64,000 bases of DNA from JAFDVL01 sp963794955 (GCA_963794955.1 CAWCGF010000004.1:93555-157554), one strand, 5' to 3'; shown: positions 1 through 9,359, counted from the first letter of the stretch. Numbers and translations are program-made. Notes: generated by a model not told the origin, from the sequence alone.

Positions 1-669
1 ATCCGCCAGCATCATCGCTTCCCGAAACATCCCCGCACCAAAATGCGGCACGATGAATTTGGCGTGCGGAAACTCCGCCGCAAGTTTATAAAGCTCCAGC
101 GGGTTTCCATACCGCAGATCAAACTTGCTCGGCAAATCCAGCTTCTTGCGCACGCCGACCGACAGCGCGCCGCAATGCACAAGCACCGCCGTACCCGGGC
201 GTTCGGCGGCTAAAGAGACAACCGCCCGGGCACCTTCGCTGACGGCCATAGAGAAATGAAACATTGCCGGGAAAAGACAGGCTACGCGCAGATGCAAATC
301 ATCAAACGCTCGTTTGGCGCGGGCTTCGGCATCGGGTTTGGTGGGATCAAGGATAAAGCTGCCGAGGATACGTGTGGGAAAGGCGGCAACGGCGGCAGCA
401 ATCGAATCTTCATCATTCGGCACGCTCGACATCATCAGCGCGGCAGCGATCTGGTGTTTATCCAACTCGTCTTGCCAAAGACCAGCGAAGACCGCTGGAT
501 CGCTCGGCGGCATCACCCAGCCGGTCATCTCGCCCGCGCGCGCCATCGGATCAGCAGCCTGACTCAGCAGCGGCGATTGACTGATGAGCGTGGCAAAAAA
601 GTGCCGCGAAAAGAAATGCGTGTGCGCGTCGAGCACTTCGATGTCGCCCCAGGGAGTTGTCTTTTTCAT
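1..669 (-). CDS. Amidohydrolase family 2 (TIM-barrel) protein, 3' end cut by window edge
   Basis: The minus strand is open from an ATG at 669 to the window edge (223 codons, no stop). The N-terminus carries the metal-binding H-x-H motif in DAHTHFF (residues 14-20), as in amidohydrolase-related (PF04909-type) enzymes. Further along are VHCG and FIVPHFG, which match the later metal-ligand strands of the barrel. These enzymes hydrolyse or decarboxylate small substrates in the cytoplasm; the substrate cannot be read from sequence. The acetate kinase gene lies 37 bp downstream of its start on the same strand, so it would be transcribed before this gene. The C-terminal third is missing only because the window ends. 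Confidence 0.8.
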   Translation of the reverse strand, partial: MKKTTPWGDIEVLDAHTHFFSRHFFATLISQSPLLSQAADPMARAGEMTGWVMPPSDPAVFAGLWQDELDKHQIAAALMMSSVPNDEDSIAAAVAAFPTRILGSFILDPTKPDAEARAKRAFDDLHLRVACLFPAMFHFSMAVSEGARAVVSLAAERPGTAVLVHCGALSVGVRKKLDLPSKFDLRYGNPLELYKLAAEFPHAKFIVPHFGAGMFREAMMLAD

Positions 670-706
670 TCCTGCATCATTGGCGATCCTCAGGTCGGCT
701 GTAAAG

Positions 707-1948
707 CTAAGAAGGACGATTTTGCACACAACGCACCGTGTCGCGCGCGATTAATAATTCTTCATCCGTTGGGATCACATAAACAGCCAACCGCGCATCT
801 TCAGCACTGATAAGTCCTTCCCGTCCGCCAACCATGTCGGCATTCCGCTCCGCGTCTATTTGCACGCCCAGCCACGCTAAGCCGGCACAAATTTGAGCAC
901 GTACTTCAGCAGAATTTTCACCAATGCCGCCCGCGAAAATAAGCGCATCGGTGCCGTTTAGCGCGGCCAGATAGGCACCAATGTATTTCTGTACGCGATA
1001 GCAAAAAAGCTGAATGGCCAGCAACGCGCGCCGATCTTTGTTGGTATACGCCTCATCCAGCAAATCACGCATATCGTGCGTCAGGCCGGAAATGCCGAGC
1101 AGACCGGATTGTTTATTGAGTAAGCTTTCGACCTCGTGCGGCGCGAGGCCTTCTTTGGTGGCAATAAAATCTATGATGGAAGGGTCTACATCCCCCGAAC
1201 GGGTGCCCATTATCAAGCCTTCAAGCGGCGTCAAGCCCATTGATGTATCCAGCGAATTTCCGCCTTTAATCGCTGTCGCCGAACAGCCATTGCCGAGATG
1301 CAGCGTGATGATATTGACCGCCTCACGGGGCAAGTTCCGAAGCTGGCGATAGCGGTAGGCAATGTACCGATGCGAAGTGCCGTGAAAACCATACCGACGG
1401 ATGCGATGGCGACGGTAAAGTTGATAGGGCAACGCATATAAATACGCGTGTTCGGGCAAAGTCTGATGAAACGCCGTGTCAAAAACAGCCACTTGCGGCA
1501 AGCCTGCTCCGAGCAGTTCGCGCACCGCCAGAATGCCTTTGATATTCGCGGGATTATGCAACGGCGCAAGGTCAAGGCAATCCTCAATGCCACGCAACAC
1601 TTCATCCGTAATTAACGCCGAACTCATAAAGCGTTCCCCGCCATGCACGACGCGATGCCCAACCGCCTGAATATCCGTAATGCTGCGAATTTCGGTAATG
1701 CCGGATGCGGCTGAACACACCCAGCGAATGATGTGATCCACCGCTGCGCGAATATCGTGGAGGAGGGCGGTTGATCGTTGTGCGGCTTGTCCTTCAACCT
1801 GGAAGGACAACACGGCTTCGCCACCGATCCGTTCGATGACGCCACGCGCGATTTTTTTATCGGCGTTGTGGTCAATCTGCTCCAGGTCAGTGGCGATCAA
1901 TTGAAATTTGATAGTTGAACTGCCGCAATTGAGGACGAGAATATTCAT
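707..1948 (-). CDS. ackA: Acetate kinase
   Basis: This 413-residue protein has the usual acetate kinase length. It begins MNILVLNCGSSTIKF, the ASKHA-fold phosphate-1 motif of the family. It also has GHRVVHGG, HLGNGCS, the signature GLTPLEGLIMGTRSGDVDP and FAGGIGENS. It interconverts acetate + ATP and acetyl phosphate + ADP in the cytoplasm. I chose the ATG at 1948 because the N-terminus then matches the family exactly; a TTG four codons upstream is also in frame. No phosphotransacetylase or phosphoketolase gene is adjacent in the window. The amidohydrolase gene follows on the same strand and may be co-transcribed. Confidence 0.95.
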   Translation of the reverse strand: MNILVLNCGSSTIKFQLIATDLEQIDHNADKKIARGVIERIGGEAVLSFQVEGQAAQRSTALLHDIRAAVDHIIRWVCSAASGITEIRSITDIQAVGHRVVHGGERFMSSALITDEVLRGIEDCLDLAPLHNPANIKGILAVRELLGAGLPQVAVFDTAFHQTLPEHAYLYALPYQLYRRHRIRRYGFHGTSHRYIAYRYRQLRNLPREAVNIITLHLGNGCSATAIKGGNSLDTSMGLTPLEGLIMGTRSGDVDPSIIDFIATKEGLAPHEVESLLNKQSGLLGISGLTHDMRDLLDEAYTNKDRRALLAIQLFCYRVQKYIGAYLAALNGTDALIFAGGIGENSAEVRAQICAGLAWLGVQIDAERNADMVGGREGLISAEDARLAVYVIPTDEELLIARDTVRCVQNRPS

Positions 1949-1960
1949 ATGCAATGGCAA

Positions 1961-2320
1961 TCTAATGCAAGGCGCTAATCAGCGCAACACTGCGCAAAGA
2001 TTTGCATCTACCGCCGTCTTGGAGCGAGAAATTACGCGTGATGTAAAAGAATCCGCTTTTTCAGCGCGCAAACTCGGAGATGTGCAACAAGGTGGTGAAC
2101 CAGGCATATTTGAGCGCCTGCTGGCAACAAGGCTGGGAGCAAGTGCGGTTGCCCTGCTCGCAAACGGCACCATCCGGCGTTTTAGTAGGATGGTTGCAAG
2201 GGCAGCTCGCAGCAACGCTACCGAGCGAAGTGATCCCTCATGAAAGGACGCTTGATTTCTCGTTGTTAGATTTGGCGCGTGTGTTAGCGCAATGAAGGAA
2301 CTTTCGTACGAACCCAACCG
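1961..2320. other. Intergenic stretch with no convincing gene
   Basis: About 360 bp separate acetate kinase from the CAP-domain gene. A plus-strand frame is open from 2047 to 2295 and ends in a plausible-looking segment (RTLDFSLLDLARVLAQ). It has no ribosome-binding site and no recognisable family. Overlapping frames on both strands are equally open, so I regard it as unassigned, possibly the remnant of an old gene. The acetate kinase promoter should lie here. Confidence 0.3.
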
Positions 2321-2845
2321 CTATTTCCGCCGCGCGAAAAGTTGCGTTAAGTAAATGCGCCCTTTCGCATCCATCGCCACCCCAATACCCGTCTCAGTCA
2401 AATTCACATCCAGAATATTATGACGATGGCCGGGGCTTTCCAGCCAGCCTTTGACGGCTGTTCTTACCGGATCATTATAGCCATAATTCATGGCGAGGTT
2501 TTCGGCCAGGCGATTCCAATTCGTGATGCCATTGCGAGTAATGCGCGTGCGCAGACTATCGCCTTCCGGGCTGACGTGACCAAAATAATCGCGTGTGGCC
2601 ATATCCTGACTGTGCGAACGCGCGACGGAATTAAGGTCCTTCGCCGCTGACAGGGGGGCCAGATGATTTTCTGCGCGAATGCGATTGATCGCTTGAAAGA
2701 CTTGCTCTTCAATATCTGCGGCAGCAGCTAAACTAGGCACCGCCGCTGTGCTGGGCACATTAGCAGCAGCGAGGGGGAGAGTAATTAGGCTAGTTAGTAG
2801 CAATAGCACTGCCAAGCAGACAGAGGGGGATATCATACGATGCAT
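2321..2845 (-). CDS. Secreted CAP (SCP/PR-1) domain protein
   Basis: This 174-residue protein has an N-terminal signal peptide (hydrophobic residues about 8-28, ending AAA/NVPS). A CAP domain follows from about residue 45 to the end. Family blocks include NRIRAENHLAPLS, HSQDMATRDYFGHVSPEG, AENLAMNYG and WLESPGHRHNILD, with the conserved His and Glu residues of the CAP cavity. Bacterial CAP proteins are secreted or periplasmic, and their biochemical roles are mostly unknown. The ATG at 2845 is preceded by AGGAG at 7 nt spacing. It lies downstream of the TPR gene on the same strand, but 236 bp and an inverted repeat separate them, so it probably has its own promoter. Confidence 0.9.
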   Translation of the reverse strand: MHRMISPSVCLAVLLLLTSLITLPLAAANVPSTAAVPSLAAAADIEEQVFQAINRIRAENHLAPLSAAKDLNSVARSHSQDMATRDYFGHVSPEGDSLRTRITRNGITNWNRLAENLAMNYGYNDPVRTAVKGWLESPGHRHNILDVNLTETGIGVAMDAKGRIYLTQLFARRK

Positions 2846-2880
2846 CTCGTAGCTCCTGTCAGATTTTTGACGAAGGAATG

Positions 2881-3062
2881 ATCGGGGACCGGGAGTCGCT
2901 AAATTTTCGGTATAGGCGCAAACCTATGTGTGCTTCAGTATTTTTTTAATTTTGATTGCTTAGAAACAAGGGTGATTTTGTAAGCTGACCGCTATTCAGC
3001 TACCGAATCGTGCGGGATTATGCCTGACTAAAAAAAATTTAGCAACCCCAAAGTCCCCGATT
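2881..3062. repeat. MITE-like imperfect inverted repeat, about 180 bp
   Basis: The left end (from 2881, ATCGGGGACC...GCTAAATTTT) recurs inverted at the right end (3062 leftwards, ATCGGGGACT...GCTAAATTTT). The outer 9-10 bp and the inner GCTAAATTTT block match, with a short variable stretch between them. No coding capacity lies between the arms. The size, the terminal position of the arms and the AT-rich middle are typical of a miniature inverted-repeat element. A related full-length transposon is not in the window. Confidence 0.45.
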
Positions 3063-3081
3063 TGTTAGGATTTTTTTATGG

Positions 3082-5160
3082 CTATTGCGTGTTTTTAATT
3101 TTGTCCTTGAGGCGCGCAATTACACCGTCTTCGACTGAGTATTCCAACGCCACTTCCCAATTGCGCCGTGCCTCCTGAGGACGCCCCAAATCACGCAAGA
3201 CATCGCCGAGATGTTCGTATACGTTGGCATTGCGGCGGGTATATAAAACAGCTTTTTCCAAATGCCCACGAGCTTCTTGTAAATGTCCCATCTTGTATCG
3301 TACCCATCCCAAGCTGTCGAGAAAGCTACCATTCAACGGCTCAATACTGACGGCCTTTTCAATCAGCGGCAAGGCTTCGCTGTAGCGCGCGTTACGCTCC
3401 GCGAGAAAATAGCCCAGGTTATTGAGCGCAGTGGCGTTATCAGGTTCGCGCTGCACCACCGTACGCAAAGTTTTTTCGGCTTCGAGGCGTTGGCCAGCGC
3501 GATCCTGAATAGAACTCAGTTGGATGAGCAAGTCGGTGTCATTCGGGTCTATTTCCAGCGCCTTGCGAATGGTGGCTTCGGCTTCTCTAAGCTGCCCGCT
3601 TTGCAGTTGAATGCTACTGAGGATCGTCAACACACTGCTATCTGTCTGCCCATCTAGCAGGGCGCGCAAGGCGGCCAGGCTTTCGTTGTAGTTTCTTAAA
3701 TCGCCCAGAGTCAAGGCCTCTGTGAGCTTTAAAGAACGATCATTAGGAGAACGAGCGAGAGCTGCCCGCGTGGTGTCCAAGGCTTCGCGGTACTTTCCCT
3801 CTTCCCGCAACGAATCAATGAGCAAAGAAGAAATCATGGGGTTATTGTCGCCGAGCAACTGCTGCGCGCGCGCGAAGGTAGCTTGTGCCTTCTTTTTATC
3901 GCCTTGCCGATTGTAAGCACGCATCAACCGCGACACCACATTGATGAGTCGTTCAGTCAGCGCGGCATCCAGTTTCGGTTTGCTGGTCAGGTCGTTAAAA
4001 ACTCCTTCGTAATAAGCGATGGCATCACTTGTGCGTCCGAGTTCTTCGTAGGTTTCCCCCAGTTCCAGATTGAGTTTTTGACGCTGGGCAGGTTCGACAG
4101 CATTGATTGCCTGTTTGAGCGTTTCTACGGCTTCTGCCCGTTTGCCGGAACGGCGCTGCGCAACCGCCAGCAGTTCTGCCACCCCAGGATTAGTGGGATC
4201 GGCTTTCAGCAACTCTCGCAGCTTCGTAATCGCTTCGGCATAGCGTCCAAGCCGGACGAGCGCGGCGCTATAGCCAATTTGCAACATGGCGCTATCCGTC
4301 TTACCCATCAAGCGGGCATAGGCTTGTAGCTCTTCTTCTCCGTTGTTCGAGAGGCGCAACATATTCATCAAATTGCGCAGGCTCACGTTCGACTCAGGAT
4401 CCAGTTCAAAAGCACGACGCGCAGCTTCAATCGCCTGAGGATGCTTCCCTTGGTTCAGGTAAAGTTGTGAAAGCTGATACCACGCCTGGTCGGGTGAGAG
4501 TTCCACATTCATGACATTGCGATAGAAGGCTGTCTCTGCCGGCGCACCAATTGCCGTGAGTTTTTCCAGGGCTTTAATTTGACGGGCAATGTCATTTTTC
4601 ATCTGGAACAAATCAGCCAGAAACCCCCACGCCTCGGCATTCCCCGGGTCAACGCGCGCGACTTCCTCATACGCGCGGATCGCACGATCAACCTGCGCGG
4701 GTCTGGCTGCGTCGTTTCTTTCAAAGCGCGCATTGACGATGTAAAGCCGCGCCAGCCATTTGTGCCCATTCAAACAATCAGGATCAAGGCGAATGGCTTC
4801 GCGGCACTCACGTTCGGCGGCAGCAGGCTGATTTGAATAAAAGTAAATTTCGCCCAAATCTGCATGCGGATCAGCCGCCCCTGGATCAAGCTGAATAATC
4901 TCTTTATAAATTGTAATCAGATCATTCCACCTCGGTTGCCGCACAGCTTTCATGCGTTGTGCCTCAAGATAGCGCAGATAGGCTTGTTTACGATTCTGTT
5001 TCGCCTCGGCGGACTCAGCCACAGGCGCTTGCTTCGCCGCCGCCGTAGAGAAGGCTTCACGCAAAGCCGTCGGCGTTTGTGCAACGGATGGATGCGCGGC
5101 ATACGCGGTTGCGAATAAGGCCAGCAGGATTGCCCCCATGGATTGTTTGAAATGCGTCAT
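3082..5160 (-). CDS. Exported tetratricopeptide-repeat protein
   Basis: This protein of about 692 residues has an N-terminal signal peptide (hydrophobic segment after MTHFKQS, with A-x-A sites near residues 22-28). The rest is almost entirely TPR helices: repeats such as DPGAADPHADLGEIYFYSNQ and EPDNATALNNLGYFLAERN recur at about 34-residue spacing. TPR arrays act as protein-binding scaffolds; the partner is unknown. The ATG at 5160 is preferred over the ATG at 5181 because GAGGAG sits 7 nt before it. Stop-to-start distance to the next upstream gene is about 45 bp, so it may be the last gene of the 6341-3082 operon. Confidence 0.88.
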   Translation of the reverse strand: MTHFKQSMGAILLALFATAYAAHPSVAQTPTALREAFSTAAAKQAPVAESAEAKQNRKQAYLRYLEAQRMKAVRQPRWNDLITIYKEIIQLDPGAADPHADLGEIYFYSNQPAAAERECREAIRLDPDCLNGHKWLARLYIVNARFERNDAARPAQVDRAIRAYEEVARVDPGNAEAWGFLADLFQMKNDIARQIKALEKLTAIGAPAETAFYRNVMNVELSPDQAWYQLSQLYLNQGKHPQAIEAARRAFELDPESNVSLRNLMNMLRLSNNGEEELQAYARLMGKTDSAMLQIGYSAALVRLGRYAEAITKLRELLKADPTNPGVAELLAVAQRRSGKRAEAVETLKQAINAVEPAQRQKLNLELGETYEELGRTSDAIAYYEGVFNDLTSKPKLDAALTERLINVVSRLMRAYNRQGDKKKAQATFARAQQLLGDNNPMISSLLIDSLREEGKYREALDTTRAALARSPNDRSLKLTEALTLGDLRNYNESLAALRALLDGQTDSSVLTILSSIQLQSGQLREAEATIRKALEIDPNDTDLLIQLSSIQDRAGQRLEAEKTLRTVVQREPDNATALNNLGYFLAERNARYSEALPLIEKAVSIEPLNGSFLDSLGWVRYKMGHLQEARGHLEKAVLYTRRNANVYEHLGDVLRDLGRPQEARRNWEVALEYSVEDGVIARLKDKIKNTQ

Positions 5161-5205
5161 CAAAATTCTCCTCGCAACCAAAATTGCCTTTTCAAAAGGT
5201 CGTAA

Positions 5206-5763
5206 TTATTCGGTGTCCAGCAAACCAAGTCGTATTTGTTCATTCGTGGCAGCGGCTTTCTGGGGGTCAGGGCTACCGCTTTTTTCCTGCTCCATGACAG
5301 CTATGGCGCGCTCCCATTCGCTGCGCCGCGGAAAGCTATAAGCGATGAGCAAGAGCGCCGCAATCCCCAGCCGCCAACTATATTCTTTGTTGCCTGTCAC
5401 CAGACTTGCTACTACGCCCAGAATCCCCACCACATCCCCAATCACAGCGCCGATGAGTGCGGCCATATACAATTGGCTCAACAATGAACCGATATTACGC
5501 CGCCCGGCTTTCCGCAATCGCACAGGCGCTAGCAAAAAGCGCCGCAGCAAAACTGTCACCAAAGCCGCAACCAGAACAATCCCAACAATGATGTAATGAC
5601 TGTTCATCAGCCATTCATAATCTGTGCGCGGCATCGCCGGAGCGAACGCCCAACCTATCAGGACATACAAAAGCGTGCTGATCCCCAGCGCCACCACAAT
5701 AAAGGCCGTAAGCCGGTAACGTGCGCTGAGAATAGATTGATTGGCACTGGAGATATAGTTCAT
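5206..5763 (-). CDS. Small multi-pass membrane protein, unknown function
   Basis: This 185-residue protein has four predicted membrane segments: AFIVVALGISTLLYVLIGWAF, YIIVGIVLVAALVTVLL, a glycine-rich AALIGAVIGDVVGILGVVASL, and LGIAALLLIAYSF. A charged C-terminal tail follows. The GAVIGDVVGILG stretch resembles the second half of V/F-type ATPase c-like subunits, but total length and context do not support a rotor function. Its ATG overlaps the stop of the upstream gene (ATGA), which implies translational coupling. I cannot assign a function. Confidence 0.7.
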   Translation of the reverse strand: MNYISSANQSILSARYRLTAFIVVALGISTLLYVLIGWAFAPAMPRTDYEWLMNSHYIIVGIVLVAALVTVLLRRFLLAPVRLRKAGRRNIGSLLSQLYMAALIGAVIGDVVGILGVVASLVTGNKEYSWRLGIAALLLIAYSFPRRSEWERAIAVMEQEKSGSPDPQKAAATNEQIRLGLLDTE

Positions 5764-6341
5764 CGCTTCTCCAAAATCAGATCGTCGGCGGTGTCGGGTT
5801 TGCCATCCGGGCCGAGAGAACTTAAGCGGTACTCCTGGCCAACGCTGCGATAAAGCAGCGGTTGCTCCCACAGGTCAAAGCGGATCGTCACGGGCAAATA
5901 ACGCGGTGCAAGTTGATCGAGCAGTTGATTGAAATCCGTAGCGATCACATACCGCCCCTGGTCTTCTTTGTAAGCCGCCAATGCCTCCGCTATCTTTTGC
6001 AATAAGGCTTCGGTGCGGCGCATTTTCTCGCGTCGCATCGCTTCTGTGACCAACTCCACCGATTCCCAATGCTGATCGCCGAGTCGGATGTCAGCCACTT
6101 GCCATGTGCCATTTTCCTGCTTGAAGCGCACGGCTGTTTCAATTGTGGCTTCGACCACAGCATTGCCGCCGAGACCATTACTCACGGTTTTGATCCGCAC
6201 CTGTTCCCGTGGTAATTCCGCTCCGCCCAGCTTCCGTAATAATTCGCGCGCGTGTTTGGCCGAAAGTTGGCCGTCCGCGCCAACGACGAGCAGAGCACTT
6301 AGAAGAACAAAGCTAAGAAATAAAAGGAAACGAGGATTCAT
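5760..6341 (-). CDS. Secreted protein with GspG-like (type II secretion pseudopilin) C-terminal domain
   Basis: From the ATG at 6341 the protein has about 193 residues and starts with a conventional signal peptide (MNPRFLLFLSFVLLSALLVV). There is no prepilin G-F-x-x-x-E site. The C-terminal half resembles the major-pseudopilin core: a helix (LLQKIAEALAAYKEDQGRY), a DFNQLL segment, the D-x-W-x-x-P-L-x-Y block and the ending SSLGPDGKPDTADDL. In GspG the last of these is a calcium-binding loop. A pseudopilin fold on a cleavable-signal protein is common in Acidobacteria-type genomes, but the role is unknown. The next gene starts in its stop codon. The start is chosen from the signal peptide; upstream codons look non-coding. 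Confidence 0.7.
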   Translation of the reverse strand: MNPRFLLFLSFVLLSALLVVGADGQLSAKHARELLRKLGGAELPREQVRIKTVSNGLGGNAVVEATIETAVRFKQENGTWQVADIRLGDQHWESVELVTEAMRREKMRRTEALLQKIAEALAAYKEDQGRYVIATDFNQLLDQLAPRYLPVTIRFDLWEQPLLYRSVGQEYRLSSLGPDGKPDTADDLILEKR

Positions 6342-6642
6342 ACAACACAGCCTGGAAAATAAGCTTCTTCGGCGAAGCGTAGCGATGGTAGCAAAAGTCC
6401 CGCCGGAACGCGAGTGAGGAGGTAGAAGCGCAGGGCTATTCTTTCCAGCCACCTTTTCGATTTGACCATCCATAAAACTGTATAGTAGCATCGCCGCCGA
6501 ATTGATCCCCTGCACAAGTAAAACAGCAGCTATTTTTCAGGTGTAAGACCGTGTCGCGCGGGGTAACAGAAGCGTTTATTGTCTGCTTCTGATCCCCCCA
6601 AGACTTTCGCTAACGATCCTTGAGCGAAGAGGAGAGTGTCCT
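6342..6642. other. Divergent intergenic region
   Basis: These 300 bp separate the leftward GspG-like operon from the rightward PhoD/DUF6603 block, so promoters for both directions should lie here. A TATAGT box near 6481 has a TTGACC box only 13 nt upstream, which is too close for a standard sigma-70 pair, so I do not call a promoter. No RNA gene or repeat was seen. Confidence 0.3.
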
Positions 6643-9219
6643 GTGAGCTTACCGTTCCTGTTGGCTGGCCCCATTTTGCGTCGCGTTGAGCCGAGGCTGG
6701 TTTCCGTCTGGCTGGCGCTGAAAGAACCGGCGACCGTTAAGCTTTCTCTGTGGGAAGGCGGCAACATTAAGACTGGTGAAAAAGAGCCAATGGCAAGCGG
6801 CCCCGATCCAGCGGCAGCCACCATCCGCATCGGCGAAAGACTTCACTTGTTAGTTGTCAGCTTAGAATTATCGGAAGGCAAAAAGCTACAGCCCGATAAG
6901 ACCTACTCTTACGATCTGACGATACAATCAGCGTCTGGCACACAAACACTAAAATCACTTGGTTTGCTTAAGACCGATCCGCCCAATGCCACGCCGAATG
7001 CAGCCAATGTAAAAAACCTCGCGCTTGGATTTGAAACCGATGTGCTGCCGACCTTCGCTTTGCCGCCCAGCAAACTGACAGACTTACAGATTGCGCACGG
7101 CTCCTGTCGCCGCTCCAATGCCAATTTGCCCGATGGCATGGCGTGGCTGGATGATCTGCTCACCCGCGATAACGCTTACCAAGACCCGCTCAAGCGCCCG
7201 CATCAACTCTTTCTGACCGGCGATCAAATCTATGCCGACGATGTCGCCATGGTACAGCTTGAACTGCTGGTTGATCTCGGCAAGGAACTCTTTGGCAAAG
7301 CCGATTCGAGTGGCAAGTTTCAGGGTATTGAGCAATTGCCCATCAAATTTGAATCCGGCACTGTAACGCTATTCGCCGCCGATCAAATCAATTTCCCGCC
7401 CCGGCAACGTCTCAAACTAATCGTAAATAATGCCCGCATGACCAGTCACGACGGACACAGCCATCTGATGTCGCTGGCCGAATTTTCCGCGATGTATCTG
7501 ACTGTGTGGAGCAATGGCTGCTGGCCGGACACGTTTCCGCCGGTGGAGCGATTTCTGCCGCCGTTGGAATGGGTAAGCAAGATTCCGGCGAATCTAAAAC
7601 CGCTGCTGGATACGCCTATCGAAGCAGACGACGCAGACGCGATTGCGCAACGTCGCAAGTCCTACCAAAGCGAGGTAGCAGCCTTAACTGAGTTTCGCCG
7701 CACGCTACCCAAAGTACGCCGTGCCTTGGCCAATATCCCTACTTACATGGTCTTTGACGATCACGAAATTACAGATGATTGGTATCTGAACCCCATCTGG
7801 CGCGACCGCGTGCTGACGAGTCCCTTGGGTAAAACCATCCTGCGTAACGGGCTGGTTTCTTATGCACTCTTTCAAGGGTGGGGCAATGATCCGCTCAAGT
7901 TCAAAACGGCTGAGCGCAAACAATTGCTTGATCAAACCGCGCTCCTCTTTCCGGCAAACGCAACGACGGGGCCGAATGAAACTGCCGGGAATGCCATAGA
8001 CATTTTGCTTGGCTTCAATCAAAACACCGAGTTGGAAGGCGCGAATCCGCCTGTCAAATGGCATTACTCCATCGCAGGCGCAAAGCATTTAGTACTGGTG
8101 ATGGACAATCGCACCCGCCGCAGCTATGTCTCGCGGGTAGGACCGCCGGGCAACGTTGCGGTCACGATTCAATCCGAACAGATTCCGCCCGGCCCCTTGC
8201 CCGACGGCAAAGAAGTTTTGTTCGTGATTCCTTCCTTGCCCGTGCTGGGGCCTTCGATGTTCGACGAATTGATCGCGCCGGCTTCTTATCGTGCCTACGA
8301 CGTGATTGATTATGGTGACCTGCAAGGGAAGCCCGAAGACAAAACCCTCGGCACCAAAGGCATGGTCGGCACGAACCCTGATGCGATTGAAGCCTGGGCT
8401 TTCGATGCCAAAACCTGCGAAGCATTGCTCAGACGCGTAGCGCCTTATCGCAAGGTTATCTTTCTTTCCGGCGATGTGCATTACGCCGCCAGCAATGCGA
8501 TGAGCTATTGGAAACGTGGCGTCGCCGAACCCGCGCGCTTTGTGCAGTTCATTTCCAGCGGACTGAAAAATGTGATGCCCGAATTTTTGCGTGTAATTGA
8601 TCGCACGCTGGCCTTTGGGCAACGCCTGATTCGCGCAGAGTTCAAAGCCGACCGTTTGGGTTGGGATGTCAGCGCGTCCGAGCTATTCAAGTTTCCTGAT
8701 GGGAGCACGCTTGTTCCCGCATTGAAGTCAAAATTGAAGCAGAGTCCTGTTTTAGTCCCAACGCAGATTTTGCCCGCCGGCACCACCATCAATCAGGCCA
8801 AATTGCCCGATTGGTCGTGGCGTACGGAAGTGCTGTTGGATAAGCGCCCGGACGCTCAGCGGCCTGAACCTGCGCGCCCCGATCCGCTAGATCGTAATAA
8901 CCCGACCGCTGACGTGCAAGAGAATGTCGAAGGCTATCGCCGCGTGGCCAATCGCCATTTTCGACAGATGGAAAAGCTCGGCAATGCGCGGCAGGTGTTG
9001 TTCGCCAACAACCTTGGTGTCATACGTTTTGAAAAGCGGCCTGCCACGCCGGGCGGGCCAGAGATTCTCTTTGCCATACAAGACCTGTATGCGGTGCATG
9101 CCGATCCGGCCAGCCCGACGAACGAACCACCGACACCACAGATTTACACACAACACAGCACACCGCTTGAATCTGTTGGCGAGCAAAGGCCGGAAGATAA
9201 ATTGAAGCCGGGAAGCTGA
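6643..9219 (+). CDS. PhoD-like metallophosphoesterase (large, 858 aa)
   Basis: The protein starts with GTG, with GAGGAG about 8 nt upstream. Metal-site motifs of the PhoD superfamily appear in order: HGSCRR (about residue 152), GDQIYADDV (about 193), FDDHEITDDW (about 372) and SGDVHYA (about 609). PhoD enzymes are phosphodiesterases/alkaline phosphatases that use iron and calcium. This protein has no Tat or Sec signal, so unlike classical PhoD it should stay in the cytoplasm. It has an N-terminal beta-rich domain (residues 1-140) and a long insertion around residues 210-360. It is the first gene of the co-oriented 6643-22230 block and is followed 140 bp later by the DUF6603-type gene. Its substrate is unknown. 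Confidence 0.85.
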   Translation: MSLPFLLAGPILRRVEPRLVSVWLALKEPATVKLSLWEGGNIKTGEKEPMASGPDPAAATIRIGERLHLLVVSLELSEGKKLQPDKTYSYDLTIQSASGTQTLKSLGLLKTDPPNATPNAANVKNLALGFETDVLPTFALPPSKLTDLQIAHGSCRRSNANLPDGMAWLDDLLTRDNAYQDPLKRPHQLFLTGDQIYADDVAMVQLELLVDLGKELFGKADSSGKFQGIEQLPIKFESGTVTLFAADQINFPPRQRLKLIVNNARMTSHDGHSHLMSLAEFSAMYLTVWSNGCWPDTFPPVERFLPPLEWVSKIPANLKPLLDTPIEADDADAIAQRRKSYQSEVAALTEFRRTLPKVRRALANIPTYMVFDDHEITDDWYLNPIWRDRVLTSPLGKTILRNGLVSYALFQGWGNDPLKFKTAERKQLLDQTALLFPANATTGPNETAGNAIDILLGFNQNTELEGANPPVKWHYSIAGAKHLVLVMDNRTRRSYVSRVGPPGNVAVTIQSEQIPPGPLPDGKEVLFVIPSLPVLGPSMFDELIAPASYRAYDVIDYGDLQGKPEDKTLGTKGMVGTNPDAIEAWAFDAKTCEALLRRVAPYRKVIFLSGDVHYAASNAMSYWKRGVAEPARFVQFISSGLKNVMPEFLRVIDRTLAFGQRLIRAEFKADRLGWDVSASELFKFPDGSTLVPALKSKLKQSPVLVPTQILPAGTTINQAKLPDWSWRTEVLLDKRPDAQRPEPARPDPLDRNNPTADVQENVEGYRRVANRHFRQMEKLGNARQVLFANNLGVIRFEKRPATPGGPEILFAIQDLYAVHADPASPTNEPPTPQIYTQHSTPLESVGEQRPEDKLKPGS

Positions 9220-9225
9220 GTCGAA

Positions 9226-9311
9226 GAAAGCAAAAGGCAAAAGGACTATTCGGAAGCAAAACCATATCTGAATTTCTGAAATCAAGTGCCGCCCTTTTGC
9301 CTTTTGCTTTC
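9226..9311. repeat. Intergenic palindromic repeat family A, copy 1
   Basis: The 19-bp arm at 9226-9244 (GAAAGCAAAAGGCAAAAGG) recurs as its exact reverse complement at 9293-9311. The core between the arms (GGAAGCAAA...CTGAATTTCTGAAATCAAG) is shared with the elements at 15808-15920 and 49412-49525. In the 15808 copy the core is inverted. This is a dispersed, non-coding, hairpin-forming element located between genes. Confidence 0.75.
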
Positions 9312-9322
9312 AAACGAAGCCT

Positions 9323-9358
9323 TTTGATTTAAGGAGCCAATTTGATTTAAGGAGCCAA
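9323..9358 (+). promoter_or_regulatory. Tandemly duplicated ribosome-binding site
   Basis: The 18-nt unit TTTGATTTAAGGAGCCAA occurs twice in direct succession (9323-9340 and 9341-9358) immediately before the ATG at 9360. Each copy has an AAGGAG Shine-Dalgarno core; only the second is at normal spacing (about 7 nt). The duplication could arise from slippage, or it could give ribosomes a standby site. Confidence 0.7.
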
Positions 9359-9359
9359 A

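Noticed and set aside
2047..2295. Plus-strand ORF between ackA and the CAP gene
   Set aside because: No ribosome-binding site or family, and competing open frames on both strands; kept as unassigned intergenic.
5206..5763. Rotor-ring c-subunit from the GAVIGDVVGILG segment
   Set aside because: Glycine-rich helix alone; length, extra helices and neighbours do not fit an ATP synthase.
6451..6490. Sigma-70 promoter TTGACC...TATAGT
   Set aside because: The spacer is only 13 nt, too short for a standard promoter.
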